A DNA stretch of 64,000 bases, from the NCBI GenBank assembly GCA_000333815.1, contig CAPI01000126.1, positions 1 to 64,000 of the forward strand, read 5' to 3'. This document shows, piece after piece, positions 45,031-53,684 of the stretch. A program made the translations under genes and the position numbers. This DNA is from [Collinsella] massiliensis (lineage in GTDB: Bacteria; Actinomycetota; Coriobacteriia; Coriobacteriales; Coriobacteriaceae). The first letter of the stretch is position 1. The number at the start of each line of letters is the position of its first letter. A model generated the notes under the pieces. That model saw only the letters and a program-made list of their open reading frames with translations. It was not told where the DNA came from and did not search any database.

Positions 45031-45774
45031 ATGATTCCCTACGAACGCCAGCAGCTGGTGCTGCAGCATCTCAGTGAGTCGGATCTGTTGAAGATCGAGG
45101 ACCTTCAGGAGCTGCTGCCCGATACCTCGGTATCGACGCTCCGGCGCGACCTCAAGGAGCTCGAGAAGCAGGGGCGCGTCGAGATGCTGGCCGGCGGGGC
45201 GGTGCGCCTGAACGCGGTCTCGCACGAGCTGGGCGTCATGGTCACCGGCGCGCTCCACGCGGCCGAGAAGGAACGCATGGCGCAGCGCGCGCTCGAAGAG
45301 GTCTCCGACGGCGATACCGTGTACCTCGACTCGGGAACGAGCTGCACGGCGCTCCTGCGCCACCTCATCGACCGCGACGTCACGATCTACACGGCGAACG
45401 GCAGCGCGTGCTACATCACGGGCGACATGCGGGCGCAGGTCATCATCATCGGCGGAGCGTACAACCCGCGGACGCTGTCCATGACCGGCCCCATCACCGA
45501 GGGCATCCTGAAGGACCTCTACTTCGATAAGGCGTTCCTGGGTGTCAACGCGGTGAGCATCGACCGCGGCGTCACGAACCCGAGCCATGACGAGGCGATC
45601 AAGAAGCAGCTGGTCAAGGAGAATTCGAACCGTACGTACATCCTGTGCGACAGCAGCAAGTTCCATCGCGTCTCGAATGTCCGCGTCTTCGGCCTTGACG
45701 GGCTTTCGATCATCTCGGAAACCGGGGACGACCAGCTTGGGAGATACGTCGAGATTCTAACCCCCGATAACTAG
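45031..45774 (+). CDS. DeoR/GlpR-family transcriptional regulator
   Basis: The 247-residue protein has the DeoR helix-turn-helix (ERQQLVLQHLSESDLLKIEDLQELLPDTSVSTLRRDLKELEKQG) and the sugar-phosphate binding C-terminal domain: DGDTVYLDSGTSCTALLRHL, VTIYTANGSA, KAFLGVNAVSIDRGVTNPSHDEA, YILCDSSKF. Such proteins usually repress sugar operons until the phosphorylated sugar appears. AGGAGGCACG precedes the ATG. Its place between EIIBC and EIIA makes this PTS and the isomerase the likely targets. Confidence 0.92.
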   Translation: MIPYERQQLVLQHLSESDLLKIEDLQELLPDTSVSTLRRDLKELEKQGRVEMLAGGAVRLNAVSHELGVMVTGALHAAEKERMAQRALEEVSDGDTVYLDSGTSCTALLRHLIDRDVTIYTANGSACYITGDMRAQVIIIGGAYNPRTLSMTGPITEGILKDLYFDKAFLGVNAVSIDRGVTNPSHDEAIKKQLVKENSNRTYILCDSSKFHRVSNVRVFGLDGLSIISETGDDQLGRYVEILTPDN

Positions 45775-45837
45775 GCGGCGGAATCGCAGGCATCGCACAG
45801 CCCGTCCGCTCGCCAGAACCGTTCAAAGGAGTGCCGT

Positions 45838-46353
45838 ATGGGTTTGTTTGATGTGTTCAAGAAGAAAGAGGCCTCGAAGCAGACTGCGGGCGAGACGTGG
45901 CCGGTCGTGCTCAAGGCCCCCGTATCAGGCCGCGTAATCGCCATGGCCGACATCCCGGATCCCGTGTTCAGCACCGAGGTGCTCGGCAAGGGGTGCGCCA
46001 TCTGGCCGGAATCCACCGTGGTGTATGCGCCGTGCGCGGGGACCGTCTCGGTGGTTATGGGCCATGCCGTGGGTTTGACGTCGGACGATGGGGTCGAGGT
46101 GCTCGTGCACGTCGGCGTGGATACCGTCGATATGGAAGGCAAGGGATTCACGGGCCACGTGGCGGAGGGTGCGAAGGTGAAGGCGGGCGACGCCCTGCTC
46201 TCGTTCGATCGCGACGCCATCGCGGCGGCCGGGCATCCGGATTGCGTGGTGGTCGCCGTCTCGAACACCGCCGAGTTTTCGGACGTGTCGCCCATCCCCG
46301 CTGCCGAAGATGTGGTCGAGGCGGGCGCGCCGCTCATCTCCGTGTCCAAGTAA
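45838..46353 (+). CDS. PTS EIIA component, glucose type
   Basis: The 171-residue protein is a stand-alone EIIA-Glc-type domain: LKAPVSGRVIAMADIPDPVFSTEVLGKGCAIWPE, VYAPCAGTVSVVMGHAVGL and VLVHVGVDTVDMEGKGF with the phosphorylated His. It passes phosphate from HPr to the EIIB Cys. GGAGTG precedes the ATG. Since the EIIBC protein here lacks an EIIA domain, this is its natural partner, in one unit with the DeoR regulator. Confidence 0.92.
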   Translation: MGLFDVFKKKEASKQTAGETWPVVLKAPVSGRVIAMADIPDPVFSTEVLGKGCAIWPESTVVYAPCAGTVSVVMGHAVGLTSDDGVEVLVHVGVDTVDMEGKGFTGHVAEGAKVKAGDALLSFDRDAIAAAGHPDCVVVAVSNTAEFSDVSPIPAAEDVVEAGAPLISVSK

Positions 46354-46376
46354 CGGCAAGATCATAGAGCTGATTG

Positions 46377-46413
46377 AAGCCCGGGAGTTCGCACGTCGAG
46401 CCCCCGGGCTTTG
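46377..46413 (+). terminator. Terminator after EIIA
   Basis: AAGCCCGGG and CCCGGGCTT form a nine-pair stem with a 17-base loop, then TTG. It is followed at once by the dispersed palindromic repeat, which could add to termination. Confidence 0.7.
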
Positions 46414-46416
46414 TGA

Positions 46417-46448
46417 TGATAAAATGGTGTCAGACACCTTTTTATCAC
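46417..46448. repeat. Second copy of the GGTGTCAGACACC palindromic repeat
   Basis: TGATAAAATGGTGTC and GACACCTTTTTATCA are the arms, with one change from the copy at 3944-3975. It lies between the EIIA terminator and ridA, 19 bases before the ridA start. Confidence 0.8.
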
Positions 46449-46466
46449 GTGGGAAAGGGGAGCGAT

Positions 46467-46844
46467 ATGGGCAAGCAGGCGATCATCGCGGCGAAGGCAC
46501 CGGCAGCGCTGGGGCCATATTCCTCGGCAGTGCGCGCGGGGGACACGCTGTACCTCTCGGGGCAGCTCGGCATCGACCCTGCGACGGGTGAGCTCGCCGA
46601 GGGCGTGGAGGCGCAGGCGCGCCAGGCCATGCAGAACATCGCGGCGGTGCTCGAGGAGGCGGGTGCGAGCTTCGACGACGTGGTGAAGATGACGGTGCTC
46701 CTCGCCGACATCGACGATTTCGCCGCGGTAAACGAGGTGTATGGCAGCTTCCTCGCCGCGCCGTATCCCGCGCGGAGCGCCTTCCAGGTGGCGGCGATCC
46801 CCAAGGGCGCGCTCGTGGAGATCGAGGCCATCGCGGTGCTCTAG
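46467..46844 (+). CDS. ridA: RidA family reactive intermediate deaminase (first copy)
   Basis: The 125-residue protein has the RidA pattern: [53 protein letters not shown] and [24 protein letters not shown] with the conserved Arg and Glu of the active site. RidA hydrolyses reactive 2-aminoacrylate and related enamines formed by PLP enzymes. GAAAGGGGAG precedes the ATG. A second copy at 54979 has the same length and high similarity. Confidence 0.94.
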   Translation: MGKQAIIAAKAPAALGPYSSAVRAGDTLYLSGQLGIDPATGELAEGVEAQARQAMQNIAAVLEEAGASFDDVVKMTVLLADIDDFAAVNEVYGSFLAAPYPARSAFQVAAIPKGALVEIEAIAVL

Positions 46845-46853
46845 CCCGGCCGC

Positions 46854-46955
46854 ATGTAAATTTACCCCAGCGACTTTTTTACATCCCACGTCGCCCCATC
46901 CGATTGAGGCGTTTTCGTCGCACAATGTAAAAAAGTCGCTGGGGTAAATTTACAT
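46854..46955. repeat. Large ATGTAAA-type inverted repeat at a gene end
   Basis: Arms at 46854-46884 and 46925-46955 are perfect 31-base inverted copies (ATGTAAATTTACCCC... TTTTTTACAT) around a 40-base spacer. Each arm also has ATGTAAA and TTTACAT ends. The right arm contains the stop codon of the pseudouridine synthase. It separates the convergent ridA and synthase genes and may terminate both. Confidence 0.8.
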
Positions 46956-47663
46956 GCGCGGGAAGAGCTCGAGCATGCGGGCGGGTACGGGGGCGACGAT
47001 GCGCACCGGCTCGCCGGAGACGGGGTCGGTGAATGCGAGCTCGTGCGCGTGCAGCATGAGGCCGCGCGAATCAGGCGCGCCGTAGAGCGCATCGCCTAGC
47101 AGGGGGAAGCCGGCGTGCGCAAGGTGCACGCGAATCTGGTGCTTGCGCCCGGTGTGGAGCTGCACGTCGAGCAGCGTGAGCCAGCGGCCATCGACGCGCC
47201 GCCGGTCGAGCGCGGCTGCATGCGTGTGCGCCGCCTTGCCGGTCTTGCTCACGCGCATGCGCCGCGCATCGTGGCGGTCGCGGCCGATCGGCCAGGTGAG
47301 CGAGCGCTCGTCCCAGGGGATCTTCCCGCACGCGATGGCGAGGTAGCGCTTCGAGATGGAACGTTCGGCGATGAGCCGGTCGTAGGTGCCCTGCGTGCGC
47401 TTGCAGAGGGAGAAGAGCACGATGCCGCTCGTATCGCGGTCGAGCCGTTGGAGTGCCTGGAGCTCGTCTGCCTGGGCGGGGGAGACGCCGGGGATGCTCC
47501 CGCCGCGGATGCGCTCGGCCATGAGCCCGGTGAGCGTCGGGGCCCCGGTACCGTCCCCGTGCACGATGATGCCCGCGGGCTTGTCGACCGCGAGCAGCGT
47601 CCCGGACACGTAGAGCACGGCGGCAGAGTCCGTCGGCTCGCCTGTTGATCCCAAGTGCGCCAC
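46950..47663 (-). CDS. RluA-family pseudouridine synthase
   Basis: The 237-residue protein has the RluA motifs LLAVDKPAGIIVHGDG, LQALQRLDRDTSGIVLFS with the catalytic Asp, KRYLAIACG and LLDVQLHTGRKHQIRVHLAHAGFPLLGDALYG. It makes pseudouridine in rRNA or tRNA; an N-terminal S4 domain is absent, so the exact site is unclear. The GTG start lies one base from the stop of the upstream U32 peptidase gene, so translation is coupled. The stop codon lies in the palindromic repeat arm. Confidence 0.9.
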   Translation of the reverse strand: MAHLGSTGEPTDSAAVLYVSGTLLAVDKPAGIIVHGDGTGAPTLTGLMAERIRGGSIPGVSPAQADELQALQRLDRDTSGIVLFSLCKRTQGTYDRLIAERSISKRYLAIACGKIPWDERSLTWPIGRDRHDARRMRVSKTGKAAHTHAAALDRRRVDGRWLTLLDVQLHTGRKHQIRVHLAHAGFPLLGDALYGAPDSRGLMLHAHELAFTDPVSGEPVRIVAPVPARMLELFPRM

Positions 47664-47664
47664 C

Positions 47665-50157
47665 TTACTCGACCTCGGCGAAGAGGCAGCCCGAGCTCGC
47701 GCCCTTCTGCCGTGCGGGCGGTCGGCGCCCGGCGAGCGCGGCGTCGAGGGAACGGCGTGCGCGAGCCACCTGGGCGGCGAGCTCATCGGTGGAAAGCAGG
47801 GTGCCGTCGACCAGGAAGCGCGACACGCCGGCAGCGATGAGCTGCGGCAGCTGCGGGGTGTAATCGAGCGCGTACGCATCGTAGAGGTGCGAGCGGCCGT
47901 GGAGGTCGGTGCGCACGGGGAGCAGCTTGTCGTCGATGTTGTGCAGCACGAGGTTGCGGCGGCGCAGGGCGCAGCGCGCGCAATCGTGGATGCAGGCGTC
48001 GGCGACCTGCAGGATGCAGTGCTCACTCGTCATGACGCGCGGCTTGCCGAACACCATGACGCCGAGCGGGATGTCCGTCTTGGGCGCGAGGCGCTCGATC
48101 TCGGCAAGCGAGAGCTCGGGCGAGAGCCAGGCGGCCTGCGCGCCCGCCTGAGCGAGGAACGCGAGGCAGGCGGCGTTGTGCGTGGGAATGCAGGAGCGGA
48201 GCTCGGCCGCAGCGCCGCGCTGGGCGGCGAGGGCGAGTTCGGAGATGGTGCCCACGGCGACGGGTGCCTCCGGTGCGACCCAGGGGTCGAGGCGCTCGTG
48301 GTCGCGCTCGCGGCACACCTCGTCGAGGATGGGGATGATGCCCAGCTCGGCGGCATCTTCGGGAGCGAGCCCCTCCGCCAGGAGGTCGTCCACGGCTATG
48401 TAGACGCGTTCCGCGCCGGCCTCGCGTGCGGCCTGGGCGCCCGCGCGGGTGGTCGCGATGGCGCAGAGGATGGTCGGGCGCTCCGCCGCCGCGCCCGTGG
48501 CGGCGAGCTCCGTGGGAGCACCCACGCCCGTCGCCAGGTCGAGCCTCTCCAGCTCCTTCGCCCGCTGCTCATACGGCCGCAAGATGGCCCCCTCAAGCGC
48601 GGCGCATGCCTCGGCGCGCACGGCATGCACGGCGGAGAAGCCCATGCCGCACCCCTCGTCGAGCTCGACCGCGCACGACGCCATCTCGAACGGCGTCGAA
48701 CCCATGCGGCCCACGTGCTCGGCCAGATCGTCGCGGCTCACCGCGCGCGTCCGCGCTGGCTCCACGGTGAAGCCCTCGGCGGCAGCGGCAAGCGAGGGGT
48801 CGTCGCAGCAGGCGAGCTCGACGCGGAACGGCTCGCCCAGGCGCGCCCGCACGCGCACGTCCACCATGCGCTTGCGTGGGACGGCGCGCTTGAGCACGGC
48901 GTCGGCGCGATCGATCGCCTCCTGGCTGCGGATGACGCGCACGCGCCAGCCCACCTCAACCGGCCGCGGCACCTCGACCTCGAGGAGCTCGCCTGTACGC
49001 GCGTCGCGGCGGGCGAGCGTGGTGAGGAACGTGTCCGGGTGGGCGTCGTCGCGCAGCTCGAGCAAATCGCCGGTGCCCACGGGCGCATCGAGGGCGAGGC
49101 GGGCGGTGCCGGCCGGCCCCTTGATCTGGGCACGCATGCGCTCGCCCTTCGTGAGCGGCTCGCGCGCGGTGAAGGCCGTCACGCGCCCCACGACCTCGCC
49201 GCGGTTGTTCGACCGCTCGTAGCTCATCATGTCGTCGTCCGAGCGCCCGTCCTGGTAGGCATGGGTGAAATCGCGGTTGAAGCAGCGCTTGAGCTGCCGC
49301 TGCCGCGCGGCGCGCTCCTCGGCGCCCACCGCGCGCCCGGCGAGCACGTCGTCGAGCTCGCGGCGGTAGGCGTCCGTCACCGCGAAGACGTAGTCGGCCG
49401 CCTTCATGCGCCCCTCGAGCTTGAGGGCTGCGGCGCCCGCATCGACGAGCCGCGGGAGCAGCTCGGTGGTGTTCGTGTCGCGCGGGCAGAGCGGTCGCCC
49501 GCGCCCGGGGGCGGAGATCACGCGCCCGTTCTCGTCCAAGAGCTCGTAGGGGAGGCGGCAGGGCTGCGCACACATGCCGCGGTTCGCCGAGCGCCCCGCC
49601 TGGCAGAAGCTCGAGAGCAGGCAGATGCCCGAGTAGCTGAAGCAGATGGAGCCGTGGGCGAAGACCTCGAGGTCGATGCCCGGGCACGCGGCGTGGATCT
49701 GCGCGATCTCGTCGATGGAGAGCTCGCGCGAGAGCGTCACGCGGTCGGCGCCCGCGGCCTCGCACCAGGCCGTTCCGCGCGCGTCGTGGATGTTCGCTTG
49801 GGTTGAGATATGCGTCTCGATGCCCGGCATGAGCCGGCGCACCTCGGCGAAGAGGCCCCAGTCCTGGATGATGAAGGCGTCCGCCCCGAGCTGCGAGCAA
49901 TGGCGCACGAGCTCGAGGGCGTCTGTCATCTCGCGATCCTTGATGACGATGTTGATGGTCACGTACACGCGCGCGCCCGCGAGGTGCGCGGTTCGGCACG
50001 CCTCGGCGAAGGCGTCGTCGGTGAAGTTCTGCGCCTTGCGGCGCGCGTTGAACGCGCCCATGCCGAGGTAGATGGCATCGGCTCCGGCGGCGAGCGCGGC
50101 GGCGAAGGGCGCCGGGCCGCCTGCGGGCGCGAGGAGCTCGGGGGAGCGGGTGGGCAT
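47665..50157 (-). CDS. U32 family peptidase, RlhA-like
   Basis: The 830-residue protein starts MPTRSPELLAPAGGPAPFAAALAAGADAIYLGM and has the U32 signature ELSIDEIAQIHAACPGIDLEVFAHGSICFSYSGICLLS, plus a cysteine-rich region GRSANRGMCAQPCRLPYEL. The middle part matches the DUF3656-type extension found in RlhA, which hydroxylates a cytidine of 23S rRNA, and a final Cys cluster reads CIHDCARCALRRR. Protease activity is doubtful for such members; an RNA-modifying role fits the coupled pseudouridine synthase gene. AAAGGA lies nine bases before the chosen ATG. Confidence 0.88.
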   Translation of the reverse strand: MPTRSPELLAPAGGPAPFAAALAAGADAIYLGMGAFNARRKAQNFTDDAFAEACRTAHLAGARVYVTINIVIKDREMTDALELVRHCSQLGADAFIIQDWGLFAEVRRLMPGIETHISTQANIHDARGTAWCEAAGADRVTLSRELSIDEIAQIHAACPGIDLEVFAHGSICFSYSGICLLSSFCQAGRSANRGMCAQPCRLPYELLDENGRVISAPGRGRPLCPRDTNTTELLPRLVDAGAAALKLEGRMKAADYVFAVTDAYRRELDDVLAGRAVGAEERAARQRQLKRCFNRDFTHAYQDGRSDDDMMSYERSNNRGEVVGRVTAFTAREPLTKGERMRAQIKGPAGTARLALDAPVGTGDLLELRDDAHPDTFLTTLARRDARTGELLEVEVPRPVEVGWRVRVIRSQEAIDRADAVLKRAVPRKRMVDVRVRARLGEPFRVELACCDDPSLAAAAEGFTVEPARTRAVSRDDLAEHVGRMGSTPFEMASCAVELDEGCGMGFSAVHAVRAEACAALEGAILRPYEQRAKELERLDLATGVGAPTELAATGAAAERPTILCAIATTRAGAQAAREAGAERVYIAVDDLLAEGLAPEDAAELGIIPILDEVCRERDHERLDPWVAPEAPVAVGTISELALAAQRGAAAELRSCIPTHNAACLAFLAQAGAQAAWLSPELSLAEIERLAPKTDIPLGVMVFGKPRVMTSEHCILQVADACIHDCARCALRRRNLVLHNIDDKLLPVRTDLHGRSHLYDAYALDYTPQLPQLIAAGVSRFLVDGTLLSTDELAAQVARARRSLDAALAGRRPPARQKGASSGCLFAEVE

Positions 50158-50275
50158 GCTCGGGGTTCCTTTCGGCATACGACGTGACCCAAGGCGCGCC
50201 GCGGTGCGTGCGCGACGGCTCATCGAGCGGCGCTATGGCCCGCAGTTCACGCGCTTGGGGTGGAACAACCCATTG

Positions 50276-50782
50276 TCACACACTTTGAATGCGAAAATCG
50301 CAACGCGCGCCGCCCTCCATAAGCGTTTCGGTTCGGGTGAGCTCAAGGCACGGGCAGAGGCCGCGGAACAGGTAGGGGTCGCGACGGCAGGAGAGCAGGG
50401 TGCCCAGGTGCTCGAGGCCCAGGCGCCGGTACATCTCGGCGAACTCGCAGCGGACGGCGTCCATCGCGAGCGTCCCCGCCTCCTCGTCGAGCTCGATGCG
50501 GCCCCACTCCATGGCGTCTCCCGCCGAGAAGCGGGGGATCGCGACGTCGTGGTAGTACGCGAGCGGGGACGTCCCCTCGGGAACCTCGGCGGCGAGTGCC
50601 TCGCCCGCGGCTGTCCCCAGCTCCGCCACGGCCTCCTCGACGATGGCGTCGGCGCGCTCGCGGCCGAGCTCACGGACGAACGCCTCATAGATCGGGGCGA
50701 TGGCGCGTGCCTCGATCTCGCGGCGGACGATGAGCGGGACATCCTCGGGGCTAGGCCGGGTGGGATTCGCGTCCTTGGACAT
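50276..50782 (-). CDS. L-2-amino-thiazoline-4-carboxylic acid hydrolase family protein
   Basis: The 168-residue protein has the family C-terminal pattern VRCEFAEMYRRLGLEHLGTLLSCRRDPYLFRGLCPCLELTRTETLMEGGARCDFR. Known members open the ring of 2-aminothiazoline-4-carboxylate on the way to cysteine. AAGGAG precedes MSKDANPTRP; the open frame extends upstream without similarity. Its closeness to two C-S lyase-type enzymes suggests a sulfur amino-acid role. Confidence 0.85.
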   Translation of the reverse strand: MSKDANPTRPSPEDVPLIVRREIEARAIAPIYEAFVRELGRERADAIVEEAVAELGTAAGEALAAEVPEGTSPLAYYHDVAIPRFSAGDAMEWGRIELDEEAGTLAMDAVRCEFAEMYRRLGLEHLGTLLSCRRDPYLFRGLCPCLELTRTETLMEGGARCDFRIQSV

Positions 50783-51026
50783 GGTGCACTCCTTCGCTGC
50801 TTCCGGTGGGCTTCGGTAGCAACAATCTACACCAACCGATAGGATTCCTGCCGCTTGCCGTACGCGGCGGCGAATGTCGCGCGCGCCGCCGCGAGCGCAT
50901 GACCAACTTCTTCGGCTAGTTTCCCTCCGTTCCGGCGTACACTTCAAAGTGCTTTGCGCGCGGAGGGCGCGACGACCGGGGTCAACCCGAGCGTCGGATG
51001 AAAGCCGAAATGGGAAGGGAATGATC

Positions 51027-52238
51027 ATGAAGTACGATTTCACGTCGATTCTGAACCGCCATGGGCAGGATTCCCTTGCCGTCGACGGGCTCGGTCAGAG
51101 GCCCGGCATGACGCCGGAGCCCCCGCAGGAGGGGTTCGACTTCATTCCCATGTGGGTCGCCGACATGAACTTCCCCGTGGTGCCCACCATCCAGGAGGCC
51201 ATCATCGAACGCGCGAAGCAGCCGCATTTTGGCTATTTCGCACCGCGCGATGAGTACTTCGACGAGATCATCAAGTGGCACGAGACGCGCAACGGCGTCG
51301 AGGGGCTCACCAAGGAGTGCATCGGTTACGAGAACGGCGTGCTCGGCGGCGTGGTCTCCACGCTCAAGTCGTTCATGCAGCCGGGCGACGCCGTGCTGCT
51401 CCACAGCCCCACGTACATCGGCTTCACGGGCTGCATCGAGAACGCGGGCTTCAAGATCGTGCACTCGCCGCTCGTGCTCGACGAGAACGGCACGTGGCGC
51501 ATGGACTTCGAGGACATGGAGAAGAAGCTCGCCGAGAACAACATCCATGCCGCGGTGTTCTGCTCGCCGCACAACCCCACCGGCCGCGTGTGGGAGCGCG
51601 AGGAGATCGAGCAGGCGATGGAGCTCTACAAGAAGTACGACTGCGTCGTCGTGTCCGACGAGATCTGGTCTGACATCATCATGCCCGGACACAAGCACAT
51701 CCCCACGCAGTCCGTCTCCGAGGACGCCCGCAACCGCACTGTGGCGCTCTACGCGCCGTCGAAGACGTTCAACCTCGCCGGCCTCGTGGGCAGCTACCAC
51801 ATCATCTACAACAAGTACCTGCGCGACCGCGAGACCGCGACGGCCTCGAAGGCGCATTACAACGACATGAACGTGCTCTCCATGCACGCGCTCATCGGCG
51901 CCTACAAGCCCGAGGGCTACGAGTGGGTGGACGAGCTCTGCGAGGTGCTGGGCAAGAACGTCGACTACGCGTACGACTACATCACCGAGCACTTCAAGGG
52001 CGTCACGCTCTCCAAGCCCGAGGGCACCTACATGCTCTTCCTCGACTGCACCGAATGGCTCGAGGAACACGGTCGCGACATCGCCTGGCTGCAGAAGGCT
52101 GGCTGGAACGTGGGCGTGGGCTGGCAGGACGGCCGCCCGTTCCACGGCCCCAACGCGATTCGCATGAACCTCGCCGTGCCGTTCTCGCGCGTGCAGGAGG
52201 CGTTCGATCGCCTGGACAAGTACGTGTTCAACGCATAG
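51027..52238 (+). CDS. MalY/PatB-type PLP aminotransferase, probable C-S lyase (first copy)
   Basis: The 403-residue protein is a class I/II PLP enzyme of the MalY/PatB group: FIPMWVADMNFPVVPTIQEAI near the start, CSPHNPTGRVWEREEI, VVSDEIWSDIIMPG and the PLP Lys in YAPSKTFNLAGLVGS. Members split cystathionine or cysteine into ammonia, pyruvate and a thiol. GGGAAGGGA supports ATG 51027 over the ATG six bases earlier. An MFS carrier and a second paralogue follow, so they may form one uptake and breakdown unit. Confidence 0.93.
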   Translation: MKYDFTSILNRHGQDSLAVDGLGQRPGMTPEPPQEGFDFIPMWVADMNFPVVPTIQEAIIERAKQPHFGYFAPRDEYFDEIIKWHETRNGVEGLTKECIGYENGVLGGVVSTLKSFMQPGDAVLLHSPTYIGFTGCIENAGFKIVHSPLVLDENGTWRMDFEDMEKKLAENNIHAAVFCSPHNPTGRVWEREEIEQAMELYKKYDCVVVSDEIWSDIIMPGHKHIPTQSVSEDARNRTVALYAPSKTFNLAGLVGSYHIIYNKYLRDRETATASKAHYNDMNVLSMHALIGAYKPEGYEWVDELCEVLGKNVDYAYDYITEHFKGVTLSKPEGTYMLFLDCTEWLEEHGRDIAWLQKAGWNVGVGWQDGRPFHGPNAIRMNLAVPFSRVQEAFDRLDKYVFNA

Positions 52239-52372
52239 GCCGCGTGCGGTTCCGCTCATCCTGGTAAATCTGCCGTTCGCGATAAATAATAAAAAATTAT
52301 TAGAAATTCTCACCAGTTTTGATAAATTCTCTCTAGGGAGGCTATTCCTTGGTACGCGAAGGGAGAATTTTC
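52239..52372 (+). promoter_or_regulatory. AT-rich promoter region of the MFS transporter
   Basis: The 134 bases between the first C-S lyase and the carrier are AT-rich and include AATAATAAAAAATTATTA, a perfect palindrome-like stretch near 52285, and two ATTCTC boxes. A regulator site for the DauR-type protein encoded at 56332 is plausible. Confidence 0.4.
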
Positions 52373-53596
52373 ATGGCTTCAGGGAGAAATTGGAAACTTA
52401 TAGTAGGCACCATCATAGCGACGTGCCTGTCGGGGGCGACGGTGATTTACTCTCCGGCGGTCGCGAGCGTCCAGTCCACGTTCAACGTCGCGCCCGACGT
52501 GCTCTCGAGCATGTTGAGCCTTGCTGCCATCGCAAACTTGGTGGGCGCCCTGGTGGCGGGCTTGCTGCAGCGCTTCATTGCTCAGCGGGTCGTCATCATC
52601 CTCGCGGCTGCCCTCGCCCTTGTGGGTGCAGCCCCGTTGTTCATCAGCAACAGCTTCACTGTGGTGTACGTGGCGCTCATGACCTGCAACGTCGGCATGG
52701 GCATCATGGGCGCGACCTCACAGTCCTATATCAGCCTGCACTTTGACGGCGATCAGCGCGGCGAGGTCATGGCATGGCGCACGAGTGCGCAGGGATTGTC
52801 GAATGTCGCCCTTTCTGCAGGGGCAGGCGTATTGACGGCAATTACCTGGTACTACTGCTTCGGTCTCTACTTCGTCTTCGCGGTCTCGCTTCTTGCGGCG
52901 GTCATCCTGCTTCCGAGCGAGCCGCCGTTCCATAAGGAAGAGAAGAAGGCGGAGAAGGCGGCGGGCGCGCCTGTCAACGTGCAGGAGCACGGCAGGAAGC
53001 TCACGTCGTGGACGACCATCATGTTCCTGCTCCTCATCACGGCGACCACGTTCCTCGAGTGCGGCATCTACAACTACATCTCCATACACGCTGAGGCGAA
53101 CAATCTGGGTGGTTCGGTCGCAGCGGGCATGACCATCTCCGCCTATCAGGCTGGCCTCATCGTCTCCGGTATCCTTGCGCCCTTCGTGTTCAAGATGGCC
53201 AAGCAGCGGACGCTCATTGTGGCCTATACGCTCGATCTCATCGGCTACGTGCTCATCTTCATCGCGCCTACCGCCATCGTCCTGTTCATCGGCGCCTTCC
53301 TGTGCGGCATGACATATGGTATCGCGACGACGCGCATCGGCGTGCTGGTCGCAGAGAGCGTGCGTCCCAGCCAGATTCCCACGGTCTTCAGTCTCTTTCA
53401 GGTTTTCGGTGCCGGCGGCTATATCGTGGGAGCGCCGATCTTCAGTGCCATCACGGGCATGATGCCGGGTTTGATGTCCTCGAACGTCTACCTGATCGGC
53501 ATCGTATTCGCAGCGTGCATCATCGCGGTCGTGCTGTTCACCGGCATCGAGCGTCGGGCAGTTCTGCCTGTGGCGAACGCGGCGGAGGCAGCATAG
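52373..53596 (+). CDS. Major facilitator superfamily transporter
   Basis: The 407-residue protein has about twelve membrane segments in two sets of six, split by a charged loop of about 35 residues (PFHKEEKKAEKAAGAPVNVQEHGRK). The first half has AIANLVGALVAGLLQRF and the N-terminus is SGATVIYSPAVASVQSTF. It carries a small molecule by proton or ion coupling; the substrate is unknown. Lying between two C-S lyase genes it may import a sulfur amino acid or peptide. GAAGGGAG precedes the chosen ATG; a TTG eight codons earlier has none. Confidence 0.9.
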   Translation: MASGRNWKLIVGTIIATCLSGATVIYSPAVASVQSTFNVAPDVLSSMLSLAAIANLVGALVAGLLQRFIAQRVVIILAAALALVGAAPLFISNSFTVVYVALMTCNVGMGIMGATSQSYISLHFDGDQRGEVMAWRTSAQGLSNVALSAGAGVLTAITWYYCFGLYFVFAVSLLAAVILLPSEPPFHKEEKKAEKAAGAPVNVQEHGRKLTSWTTIMFLLLITATTFLECGIYNYISIHAEANNLGGSVAAGMTISAYQAGLIVSGILAPFVFKMAKQRTLIVAYTLDLIGYVLIFIAPTAIVLFIGAFLCGMTYGIATTRIGVLVAESVRPSQIPTVFSLFQVFGAGGYIVGAPIFSAITGMMPGLMSSNVYLIGIVFAACIIAVVLFTGIERRAVLPVANAAEAA

Positions 53597-53684
53597 TTCG
53601 CGGGCAGTCCCGCATAGCAGACGGCGCGCTTGCAGCTATTGGTTTGCTCTACAGAGGATGCATAGATCTTAGAAAGGACGCATC

